64,000 nt of DNA, from NCBI RefSeq assembly GCF_021347895.1, contig NC_067122.1, positions 36,054,215 to 36,118,214 on the forward strand. The letters are read 5' to 3'. The DNA is from Acanthochromis polyacanthus. Lineage: Eukaryota; Chordata; Actinopteri; Pomacentridae. Below are positions 1 through 41,649 of the stretch, in pieces. Below the pieces are notes generated by a model, which was not told the DNA's origin, searched no databases, and was given only the letters and a program-made list of their open reading frames with translations. Within the stretch, counting starts at the first letter, position 1. Each line of letters starts with the position of its first letter. A program made the position numbers and the translations under genes.

Positions 1-823
1 ACATCTGATCCTTCATCAAAATCCACAGACGCAAAGAAGACTTTGTTAGTAAAGGCCGAGGAATAACGCCAGGAATTAGCCAGCACCTGGAACTCCTCAT
101 CAGCTTGTCTGGGGGAAAAGGATGCAAATAAATTCGTAAATCATAAATTCAGCAATATACGTTCCCATTGTTATTGCCTCTTACCTGCAGACCCCACATT
201 GTCTCTGTGGTTGCAGCGCTGTGAACATGATGACCACTGAGTAGTTCCTGGGAGGAGCCTTCACAAAGCGACGAAACTTATCTCCATTCATTCTGATCAC
301 TGAACGCTTGGAGGCCCACTCCATCATCTGAGTCACCTTCTCTGACAGCAGAGTCTACACACGACACAGACAACAAGACCAAACGCCCTTCTAGTAAACA
401 AACTGCTGGTGACACTTAAATAAAAGTCACTGAGGCTTTATGAACCTCAGAATGACTGTTTGATGCCAGTCCAACACCAAGTTAACAAGCAGTAAGTCGG
501 TTTAGCACAAGTTATTAGTGCTTGTGAGTTAAGATCGAATTAATAACTTTGTTGAAAATTGCCTATCATTTACTGCGATACTTAATGAGCTAAAGCGTTG
601 AGCACATTTCGAGTTACTGCTAGCTTAAGTTAGCAGAGACGACTGGCACGGAGTCGGACGACAGCCGGCTCTGCAAAAGTGACAAAAACTTTACCCAAAC
701 TTTCTGAACTTTCTGCACGTTGTGTTACTGAAGGCACATTACCTCCTTTTTCTTCTGTGCGTTAGCATGTTCATGGTAGAGAAGGACGGACAGGAGCAGC
801 GAAAGTAAAACGTTCCTAAACAT
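1..823 (-). CDS. magt1: Magnesium transporter protein 1 / OST subunit (5' exons, partial)
   Basis: This is the 5' part of a split gene. Exon 1 is 743-823, exon 2 is 185-354, and exon 3 runs from 108 to the window edge. All have GT-AG borders and the phases agree. Exon 1 gives a signal peptide starting [20 protein letters not shown], followed by a lysine-rich stretch QKKKE. Exons 2 and 3 give the thioredoxin-like domain with [15 protein letters not shown], the redox motif CGVC, and [19 protein letters not shown]. The family (OST3/OST6: MAGT1 and TUSC3) forms the oxidoreductase subunit of the STT3B oligosaccharyltransferase in the ER membrane and aids N-glycosylation of cysteine-rich sites; MAGT1 is also linked to magnesium uptake. 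The residues ADEEFQ and VDFDEGSDV fit MAGT1 better than TUSC3. The four C-terminal membrane segments lie outside the window. The 388-base intron 1 (355-742) shows nothing else. Confidence 0.9.
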
Positions 824-1222
824 TCTGCTGAAAATCCACGCTACTGTCGACTGATCACAACTCTCCTGTCAGCTTCCCATTGGTCCGCTGTTTGTTCACC
901 AGGAGCTACGTCATATCCGCTGTCTCAAGAAGCTTCCTGCTTTTTTTTTTTTTTTTTAAAGGGGACGGTGGGTACAGGCATGGTACAGGACGTTAACAGA
1001 GGAAACCAGCAGTCCTTTTGTGATGTACTTTCAGACGTTTTAGTAACAGACCCGTCTGAGATTTACTGCAGTTTACCAAAACATCAGACAAGAGCGCCGG
1101 CAGCAGCGGGGGGCGGAGACAAAGCCGCAGTCAACAGGAAGTTACCGAAACCACGTCAATGTGGTCACTGTGTGCTACACAGAGATATGTATAGATTATT
1201 GTGCTACACATAGAACGAGAAG
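824..1222. other. 5' flank of magt1
   Basis: Upstream flank of magt1, probably holding its 5' UTR and promoter. A T-run lies at 942-957. I see no clear TATA box and no convincing second gene. The short frame around 968-1213 has no recognisable domain and looks fortuitous. Confidence 0.5.
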
Positions 1223-1727
1223 TTAACCCTCCTGTTGTCTTCATTTATCGAAACCAAAAAATATTATTTTCTTGTCTGAAAAAAATCCAAAAATTCAGCA
1301 AAAAATTCCCCAAATATCTGAAAATTTGCAGAACCTTCAGAAAGAAAATTCCAAGTTTCCCTTAAAAGTTTTATTTAAAAAAATCCCCCAAATTTGAAAA
1401 AATAAATTCTTGTAAATGTTTTCAAAAAATGAGTAAAAATCTTCCAAAAAATCTTAAGAAATATCTTCAGGGATTACATATATGTCAGTAAAATTTCTAA
1501 TATTTTCTTTAAGAACATCCCCCCTCCCTCCCCCCCAAAAAATCAACCAAATCCAGCAAATTTTGCACATTGCCTTTTTTCCACCAAAAATGTTCAAAGA
1601 TTTCCCAAAAATGTAAAAAATTTTGATTTAAAAATTTAATTTCGCTGTGAAAGTTTTTTTTTTCCCCCCCACATTTTCAAACTTTAAAAAGGGTCAATTT
1701 TGACCCGCAGGACGACACGAAGGTTAA
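1223..1727. mobile_element. piggyBac-like MITE with TTAA target duplication
   Basis: An A/T-rich, non-coding block is bracketed by TTAA at 1223-1226 and TTAA at 1724-1727. The left end reads TTAACCCTCCTGTTGTC. The right end, reverse complemented, reads TTAACCTTCGTGTCGTCC, so the ends are imperfect inverted repeats. TTAA target duplication next to a C-rich terminus is the hallmark of piggyBac transposons. The interior has no transposase and many A-runs, so this is a non-autonomous copy. The right subterminal region also holds a small palindrome, GGGTCAATTTTGACCC (1691-1706). Confidence 0.75.
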
Positions 1728-2077
1728 AGAAAGAAGGAGTTGAATTTCAACATTTTAAAATATGTTATTACACACCTTTACAGATATATTGGTGAAGAAA
1801 TTGTTTGGTAACAATTTAGCCGGCAGATATCCACATACTAATGTTAGTACATCACCTGAGAATTATAGAGGAGGATACATTTTCTGGCAGGTGCAGTTAA
1901 AGCAGGCTGAAATTATGTGTCTCATAACATGTTCTGGTCAATCCTCCTGTATCATCACTTGTCTGTGTTGAGATTTTCTGAATGAATGCTATGAAGTTCT
2001 GATGATCCACAGAGGAGGAATTTTTTAAAAAATGCACAAATATCTAAAGATTAGATACCCTGTGGAAAGGGAAGTCC

Positions 2078-2180
2078 ATCCATCCATTCTCTATACGCCG
2101 CTTTATTCTCACTAGGGTCGCAGGGGGGTACTGGAGTCTATCCCAGCTGAGTGGGACACCCTGGACAGGTCGGGAAGGTA
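2078..2180 (-). repeat. SINE 3' fragment
   Basis: Reverse-complement fragment of the SINE that is complete at 12048-12412: the part covering the 'gtcagctgggatagactcc' and 'accctagtgaggataaagcg' segments and the GGAT-type tail. Only the 3' end is present, as expected for a 5'-truncated retrocopy. Confidence 0.75.
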
Positions 2181-2955
2181 AGTGACTTATAGTAACTGCT
2201 ATTGTTGGCAGTGCTGCAGTAAGTTCATCAGAGCCTATAAGTCTGAAAAGTGAAATTGAATCTGGCACAATAGGTTGTTTGCAAATCCCATTAAAAAAAT
2301 GAATAGATGTTTGGTTTATGTTCTTGTTTTAATGATAAAGGTCAGCCATTCCTTATTTTGTTAAATTCTTTTCGTTTAGTTGGCTCAAGCACTTTGCTCC
2401 TCTACATTTTGTGACCCTTTTCTATTGTTGCATGATGTTTAAGTTTTGAGTAAACAGTAAATTAAACATTACTTTTCCATATCCACTTTCTATATCTCAT
2501 TCCTTGACTTGTGTTATCCCCATTTCTGTTTGTTTTTAAAGGGAAATAATTTCCAGTCACAAAGTGGCTTGAATCAACCTCACCTTTATCATATCTGAAC
2601 ATATTCAGAAGCAAAAACTTATCTGTAAATGTTATACTTATCTGTTTCCTGAAGTGTTTCTATGCCTCCTGTCACCTCAGAGGGAGGTGAGTACAGCAGC
2701 GTGCTTTAGGAACGCCATCACTGATATTTGTGTTAGAGTAATATTAGTTTTCTGATGAGGGGGGTAATTACACGGAACTTCCACCCTCCACATGAGAATT
2801 AACTAGTGGTCTGATGAAATCAAGCACTTTTTATATTAACGGATACCGTTTCTCCCTTCATTAGCCTCACAGCACATACATTAGACCACCACCCAGTGTG
2901 AAGTGTTTGCCACCGCTCCCGTAAATTAACACTACGGCTGATAACCAAATTTTTT
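2181..2955. other. Unassigned intergenic DNA
   Basis: A/T-rich sequence between the SINE fragment and the Tc1 relic. I recognise no gene or repeat family in it. Confidence 0.4.
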
Positions 2956-2959
2956 TTAT

Positions 2960-4078
2960 GTTTCTGTAATGGTTAATCCACCAGTGCAGCTCTTTAATCA
3001 AAATGATATCTTTGATGCTAAAATGTAATTATTGTTGTCCATGAATTTTCTAATTTACTGTTTTACAAAAAAAGCCTAAAAAATATTAAATCATTCTTTT
3101 TTGATTGAGATGCCAAATCACAGTTGTTTGAAGTACTAGAAGACAGAAGGAAGACCACTGCTGATCTTCAGTCAGAGATTAATGCTTCTAGATGAGAATC
3201 TGAGAAAGTCTCCAGAATGACCACAAGCAGACAACTGAAGGAACAAAATTTAAAGTGCTAAGAAACCACTATTTAGGCCTGCAAATATCCAGAAAAAGGC
3301 CAAAAAAAATTGCCAGGGAGCACAAACACTGAACTGGAGATGACTGGAAGAAGGTACTCTGGACAGACGGGTCCAAGTTGGAACATTTCGTCAGCATCAT
3401 CGTATTTATGTCTGCAGAAAACCTGGAGAATGATTTGATGCATCACAGTGAAATGTGATGGAGATTCCATTATGGTATGGGGCTTCATTTGTGGAAATGG
3501 CATGGGAAAATGAATTAAAATCGATAGCATCGTATGAAGGTCTACCACATCATCTTGGTGCATCATGGAATCCCTTCTGGATTGAACCTGATTGGTCGTG
3601 GGTTCATTTACCAAGAAGACAACGACCCCAGTCATACTTAAAAGCTGTGAAGAGACGACTGGACCAAGAAAAAGGAATCTGGAGTGCTGGAACTGATGGG
3701 ACTGGCCAAGTCAAAGTCCAGACAGGAATCATATTGAAGAGATCTGGGATTTATTGAATTCAAAAGTTTCATCCAAAGCAAGTCTCTGGGAAGAACTAGA
3801 AACTATCTGGAACTCAATAACAAGAGACCGTCGGAAAGGTCATAAAAACAATGGCAGCAAGAATGCAAGCTGTTACCAGGACCAAAGGAGGACATACAAA
3901 ATATCACACTTTATGGGTAGTATGTGTGAATAAGGATTATTTAGTTGTTCTAGTTTATTAGTTGCCTAATAAATAAGAATACAATTTTTTTGTTTGAAAC
4001 AAGTTTTTGACGGATTTGTAAAATATGTGTTTTCTATTTTTATTGCAGGTGGTCTAATAAATTTGTTCAGCACACAAA
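2960..4078 (+). mobile_element. Degenerate Tc1-like transposon (family B relic)
   Basis: Decayed transposase on the plus strand. The region 3110-3780 keeps Tc1-type tracts (an aligned 'WTDGSKL'-like segment near 3360 and a frame with WSWVHLPRRQRPQSYL near 3600) but is broken by stops and frameshifts. The right end (about 4030-4075), with 'gcaggtggtctaataaattt', matches inverted the terminus of the relic at 31022-32640. Related debris also lies at 13780-14450. The copy is certainly non-functional. Left boundary approximate. Confidence 0.7.
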
Positions 4079-4079
4079 C

Positions 4080-5212
4080 AGGAAGACATCTCAGATATCT
4101 CAGCCATGTTGACTGAAAGGTGTGTAATAAGAGAATGTGTTTGCGTGTACGCTGTAAGCTCAACTACTGCCTGAACCGGTGCTGCAGATGTGAACAGTGT
4201 TATAAAAGCACATCAGCCCTCTGGTTGTGTGGGTACAGTGTGTTTGGTGAGCAACACTTAAAGCCAACAGAAATTCAGTTTTTAAGGTCACCTTAAAACT
4301 TTATTCAGAATTTAAGCGCATCAGCTGAATAACAGTTACAATAATAACATTAAGTATTCAACTGAAATAATTTGTGAAAATCAGTGTGTGTCAGATCTAT
4401 TAGGTTACATCTGTTATTTCTATTTACTGGGTGTAATGTATTCAAATGCATTTTAAACTATGTATGCTGCACGGATACTGCATATTTATAAGAATCTGGA
4501 TGAATTAAGTTCTCTGATTTAATTTTAATGTTTAGTTAGTTAGCACACTGGGCAGTTGTCATTTACATAAGAACAAAACACATACAGGTGGGATACTTTA
4601 GTCAACTCAGATCACAGTAAGTCCACAGAAAAGATGCAAACATAATGGCACATATGAAAATGCTGGACTATTAACTTACTGAACATCATATGAAAAGTTC
4701 TAACTTATAGAACTTACACATATAACTTGTGATGCTAACACAGAACACATTGCAAAGATGTTTCATTTCATCATAACTGTATAACCAGTGTTTAGTCACT
4801 GTTCTGTATGAGCTGTCAGTAGCTCTAAAAACCATGACCTATAGCTATTACCATCTCCTTTAGGAGGGAAATGCTCTTTGCATCTGTGATTGACACACGT
4901 AAATATGAGTGTTAGACCAGGACATTGTATCACTTCTAACTTTCTTTCTGAGTGATGATTTGACATGGAAATACCGCTGAATTGACAGCACAGCTTCCAT
5001 TACGGGATGGCAGGAGTAATCGTGTTATCTGAACAGCTTTTAATTTGCACCTGGAAATATTTAACAACCGCAAAACACAACAAAAATAGATGTTTAACAT
5101 ATTGGTCCATTAAAGCCAAATTAAAGCCAATGACAAAAATGTAGGAAGGAAAATTTGTCCAGCAGTCATTCTGATGTGCATGCCACAGTAATACTACCGC
5201 CACCAGGGGGTG
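4080..5212. other. Intergenic DNA and 3' flank of rint1
   Basis: No gene recognised. The part just below 5213 should be the rint1 3' UTR. An ATTAAA-type signal on the minus strand at 5039-5044 is a candidate polyadenylation signal, unproven. Confidence 0.4.
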
Positions 5213-37114
<31,902 letters not shown>

Positions 37115-37630
37115 TTTCCTGCTCCACTGTTGTCACCCACTGCTAGGAGGAGGCGCTCGTTTCTATTACCCACGCAGCCCGGTCACCGCCTCTTGGGGTG
37201 TTTACGCAACACTAAATGTTCATATTCTTTAATTAAGTCCTTGCCCACTTGTGATTTAACAAAAATAAATATGGTACACGTGTCTGTCTGACTGTATTTA
37301 GTTGACACTGCTCCACCTTTGTTCCACCAACACGGTTTACGGGGTACGCGGGTCTAAAAATAAGGTCATCTTTGCCTTACTATGGCCACGTCATCACCGA
37401 GGAATCAGTCCACAAGTCAGTCTATGATACACATAAAAAGATTCCTTTAAAATACAGATTTTATTTTTCGTTGAATTCAGCATTCTGCTAACCAGAATCA
37501 CTCAAAGTGACTGTATTTCAAAAATATTTTCAGCAAACAGTTCTGTTATTTAAGTTAATTATATCAATACTGCCTAAACATGGAAGTGCCTGATCAACAC
37601 ACATAACTCACAACAGTTTTGTCTCTAGAC
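37115..37630. promoter_or_regulatory. rint1 upstream region (5' UTR and presumed promoter)
   Basis: Immediately upstream of the rint1 start codon. GC content is moderately raised over 37130-37210. No TATA box was seen and no divergent gene starts here. The promoter role is inferred from position only. Confidence 0.4.
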
Positions 37631-38100
37631 CAGTGTTTCTCAAATAGTGGGGCAGAAGCATGACAAGGGGGTAAAGGACAAACATGACAGAGAAGACATT
37701 AACTGTAAATTGTAAATTTGTAAAATTTAAAATAATTTGTAGATGATGACAAGTTTTGATCATAAAGTAAAATACTAGATTGTTCAGTTAGCTGTGACTG
37801 AATGTTTTGTTCCTTTGTAGATAAATTGTGATCTGTCAGTTGCAATGCTCATGTGTAACTGATCAACTGGGGCATAATACTGTTGAAAACGGACTTAATT
37901 TTCTTAAAGGGGAACTTCGGTTTTTTTCAACCTGGGGTCTGTTTTCATATGTCATTTCATGCATGTGAGTGATGGAGAAATGAATTTTCGACATAGCTCC
38001 AGTATTTAGCCAGGCATACATCTTAGCAGCTCAGCTAGCAGCTCAGCTAGCGAAAAGTATGGGGCAACTTGCCCCCCCCCCCCCCCCCCCCCCCCCCGTC
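37631..38100. repeat. DNA-element debris ending in a C-run
   Basis: 37631 onwards begins 'ccagtgtttctcaaatag', like a hAT terminus. 37908-38060 begins 'aaaggggaacttcggt', resembling a common fish MITE. 38070-38097 is a near-pure C run, a likely assembly or sequencing trouble spot. Boundaries and families are uncertain. Confidence 0.4.
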
Positions 38101-38279
38101 AAAAGCAGCAGGTAGTCCTCATGTGTTAATATGAATGTGAAACAAGGTGGGTTCAGAAAGCCCTACTGAAAGTTGTACAGTCATTTAACACTGACACATC
38201 ACTAGCTTAAACACTGAGGCAAGTATAGGCCAAGTCAGTGAAGAACTGAAGATGAATACACTGAGGTAAAAAAATATTA

Positions 38280-38512
38280 GCTGAAGTTAAGGAGCTGGAC
38301 AACATTTTTTCTGTTAAGAAAGAAAAACCCACAGTGGTCACTGAAAAAAACTTGAAACTGAGAACAAAGAGACAAAGAAAAGAAACATGGAGGAGGCTGG
38401 GTTATGTTCTGTGGCTGCTTTGCTGCATCTGACACAGGGTGTCTTGAATCTGTGCAGGGGACAAAGAAATCTCATGACTATAAATTCATTCTGGAGTGAA
38501 AAAGAGCAGCAT
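38280..38512 (+). mobile_element. Internally deleted Tc1 fragment
   Basis: The terminal-region tract 'aagaaagaaaaacccaca' joins directly to the DDE-domain tract 'catggaggaggctgggttatg' and the following ~80 bases, matching copies 1-3 with about 0.9 kb missing. An old deletion derivative of the same Tc1 lineage. Confidence 0.75.
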
Positions 38513-38514
38513 AG

Positions 38515-38880
38515 TTATAAATAGTGGTATAGTGGTTAGCACTTTCGCCTTGCAGCAAGAAGATCCCTGGTTCGCGGCCCGGCTTTCCTGGGATCTTTCT
38601 GCATGGAGTTTGCATGTTCTCCCTGTGCATGCGTGGGTTTTCTCCGGGTACTCCGGCTTCCTCCCACAGTCCAAAAATATGCTGAGGTTAACTGATGACT
38701 CTAAATTGTCTGTAGGTGTGAATATGAGAGTGATTGTTTGTCTGTATATGTAGCCCTGTGACAGACTGGTGACCTGTCCAGGGTGTCCCCTGCCTTCGCC
38801 CAAGTCAGCTGGGATAGACTCCAGCACCCCCCGCGACCCTAGTGAGGATAAAGCGGTGTATAGAGGACGGATGGATGGAG
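38515..38880 (+). mobile_element. tRNA-derived SINE copy
   Basis: Same family as 12048-12412: 'tatagtggttagcac', 'ccctggttcgcggcccgg' (B-box region damaged), 'ctgcatggagtttgcatg', 'gacctgtccagggtgtccc', GGATGGATGG tail. The first few bases are missing. Confidence 0.85.
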
Positions 38881-38884
38881 ATTA

Positions 38885-39038
38885 AAACTGAAGATGAACA
38901 CGTTTTTGTTTACAACATAATTCCGTATATATTATGTTATGGTTTTGATCTCTTCTGTATTAATCAACAGTGTATAAAATAATTAAATAAAAACTGCTGA
39001 ATAAGAAGGTGTGTCCAAACTTCTGACTGGTAGTGTAC
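38885..39038 (+). mobile_element. Tc1-like 3' end fragment (family C)
   Basis: Ends 'gtccaaacttctgactggta', the terminus also seen at 20970-20984. Transposase absent. Confidence 0.65.
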
Positions 39039-39039
39039 A

Positions 39040-41099
39040 TTTTTAGGGTCACAAATAAATCATGCATACACCATGTCAAATGTATTTTGACAGTTAAATA
39101 AATCCCAACTTTGCCGATGCTTCAGGTGACCGTGCAGATTTTACCATGAAAGTTATCACTTGAATATATAGCTCTAAAAAGGTAAAACGAAACCCCGTAA
39201 TACCACATAGAAGTTCAGTCTGGTAGCTTGTTGCTGCTCTGTTTTCGTGATGAAACTGATTGTGCTGTAAATATGGAGTAAAAGGCCAGAGTCTGTGAGG
39301 GTGCTGCCCTGTGACCATGCATGAATCTGATAGTCACCCTGTTACTCTGCAGGTCAGTCGTAATATGACAGCATGAGAGCATCTGCCCAACAACACTATC
39401 TCTCCATGTGTATGCAAGTGTGCTTGTAAACGTGCAGCTGTGTCACGTGGAGCTCCAGTGTCTGATCTGAAACCTGCATTGAGTGAAACGTACGCACATC
39501 CATTCCATCACAGATAACAGTGACACACCAAGGGAAATTAATTAGAGAGACAAGGCCTAAAAAAGATTTTTTGAGGCAAAGGAAAGCATAATAGACACAG
39601 AACACATGCTGTGGGAGCTGCTAAAGCTACAGATCAATCTGGAAGCAAGGCTAATGGACCAGAAGGGTGGATGTAGACGTTAGATTCACTGTATCTGTAA
39701 AGGTGCCAAAGATACTTATCTTTGATGATTTCCATTGTTTAGGCATCACTGAAAGACAGCCTGGTCCTCCTGTCCTCTTTAGCCCTGAAGATAGAATCGG
39801 AACGCTGGGTCCTGGGTGTCTCAGAAGAGGTCCCAAATGTGAATGCAAAAGCAGATTTGAAACAAAAAGTGAGCTTTATTAAAAGCCAATTCAAAAATAA
39901 CTTAAGTACCAAAGACAGATTAAAAAAAAAAACAGGGTGCAGATAACAGCACCAGAAAGTTCCAAAACAGCATGGGAAAAAATTTAATTCAAGAAAAAAC
40001 TAAATGCAAAATTCTGAGGAAGACTAATAGAACTCAAGCAGGGGCAAAGGTGTTAATTTAGGGCAGAGGAGGCAAACATCTTGCACTGGGTGTCAAGGTA
40101 TTCAAATTATACTACTACAAAAATCCAACAGTTTCAATGGATATATTTAGTCACGGTACTATTATGCCGATGTCATTGTAATGACTGAATGTAGTGATAA
40201 CTTCCTAAGACATTTTACAAAATTGCATGAAATTGCTCTGCTTCCATACATAGGAAAAATCAGCATTTTATGTCGGACAACCGTTTTTATTTATATAATG
40301 TGCTCTATATGATTACCACTGTTTCAAAAGCACACATATTAACACATGTTTTCCACTGTTGATGAACTTGCATTAGCACAGCTGAAGTTCTGCTTGTAAT
40401 GGCATTGGTGATACATTCCTTGAGGTGATTTATGTCTCGTATCTTCACCTGATACACCATGGCAAGTGCCCCCAAAGATAGCGTGAAACGCATCTTCTAG
40501 GGTATCTGAAACATAATATATATATATATTATATATTTTCCTATGTATGGAAACTTATGGTCCACCCTGTAGTATTGTTAACAGTATGGCTGTTACTACT
40601 GCTGCTACCAGTGATAGGCTGCTGTTCCCAATAATAAAGCACCAACTTCTTCCATGAACAAACATTGTCATTGGAATTCATAACCTTTTACATTTTCTGC
40701 TGTACTTCTATTAGTCAACTGATTACAGCTGAGTAACAGGTGACACGTAAATTGCCTATAATGGAGAGAAACTGATTGCATCTATGAGTATCTGATGTTA
40801 TTCTACTAACTTGTTGAATGTAATATAATTTATTAACTGCTGCTGTACGGTGTGACTCAGAGCTACTATTAAGCTCCTATCTTACTATGACCTTTTACTG
40901 TCTAAAATGTCTTGTCTGTATTATATACAGATAGTAATACAAGGTACTGGAGCAACTCACCTACTGTCAACTAGAGTAGCGTCATCTGCTGCCCAGACAG
41001 AAGCTCTGTGGGAATGACGTCGTAGTTTGATGATGTCATCACTCTTGCAGGACACTTAAGGTTACTTTATCATGATATTCTCTTTGACTCACCCGTGCG

Positions 41100-41100
<1 letters not shown>
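39040..41100. other. Intergenic DNA upstream of prl2
   Basis: No gene recognised. An inverted repeat pair (CCATACATAGGAAAA at 40244-40258 and its complement at 40536-40550) encloses about 280 bases and may be a small foldback element. The distal part may hold the prl2 promoter; I could not identify specific sites. Confidence 0.4.

Positions 41101-41103
<3 letters not shown>

Positions 41104-41132
<29 letters not shown>
41104..41132 (+). repeat. (AC)n microsatellite
   Basis: About 14 CA dinucleotides after alternating GC/GT sequence, roughly 500 bases upstream of prl2 exon 2. Confidence 0.95.
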
Positions 41133-41649
41133 GGAGCAGCAGGGTAGCTAGAAGTGGCCACTTTTACTTTTTGCCCCACCCTCTCTCTCTCCCTCCTTCT
41201 CCTTGGTATCGAAGTGTAAAAGGAAAATTTTCGCTCAGCGACCCTCATTCGAAACTTCTGGGGTCTTTGAATAGAAACTCTTCTACGGTCTCTACTGTAC
41301 GACAGGAAGCCCACTGCATCTTGAAGGATGCCAGGAAACATCCGATCAGGCAGGTATCTAAGAGCTTTGCATGAAGGAAGCAGCAGGAAGGACTGTCATT
41401 CTGGACATATCTTGCTGTTGTCTTCCTACTAACCCATCCATTTTCTCCAAACAGCGACTCCATGTTAACTTTTCGTCTTCACTTAATTTAATTCTTGGTT
41501 TTTCATGCTGTATATTTAAAAGTCCAGACTTACAATGGGATTTTTTCGAAGACTCAGATATAATTCAGGCTGCAGACGTTCATCCGTTCATCAGTGTTTT
41601 GTTTTCATGTTTGTTTCTTGATCTTCCGCTGGTCTTTGCTTCCTCCTAG

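Noticed and set aside
968..1213. Possible small gene upstream of magt1
   Set aside because: No start context, domain or splice evidence; likely flank sequence.
41072..41374. Alternative prl2 exon 1 starting MIFSLTHPCVRAHTH
   Set aside because: Frame passes through the CA microsatellite and has no donor in the required phase.
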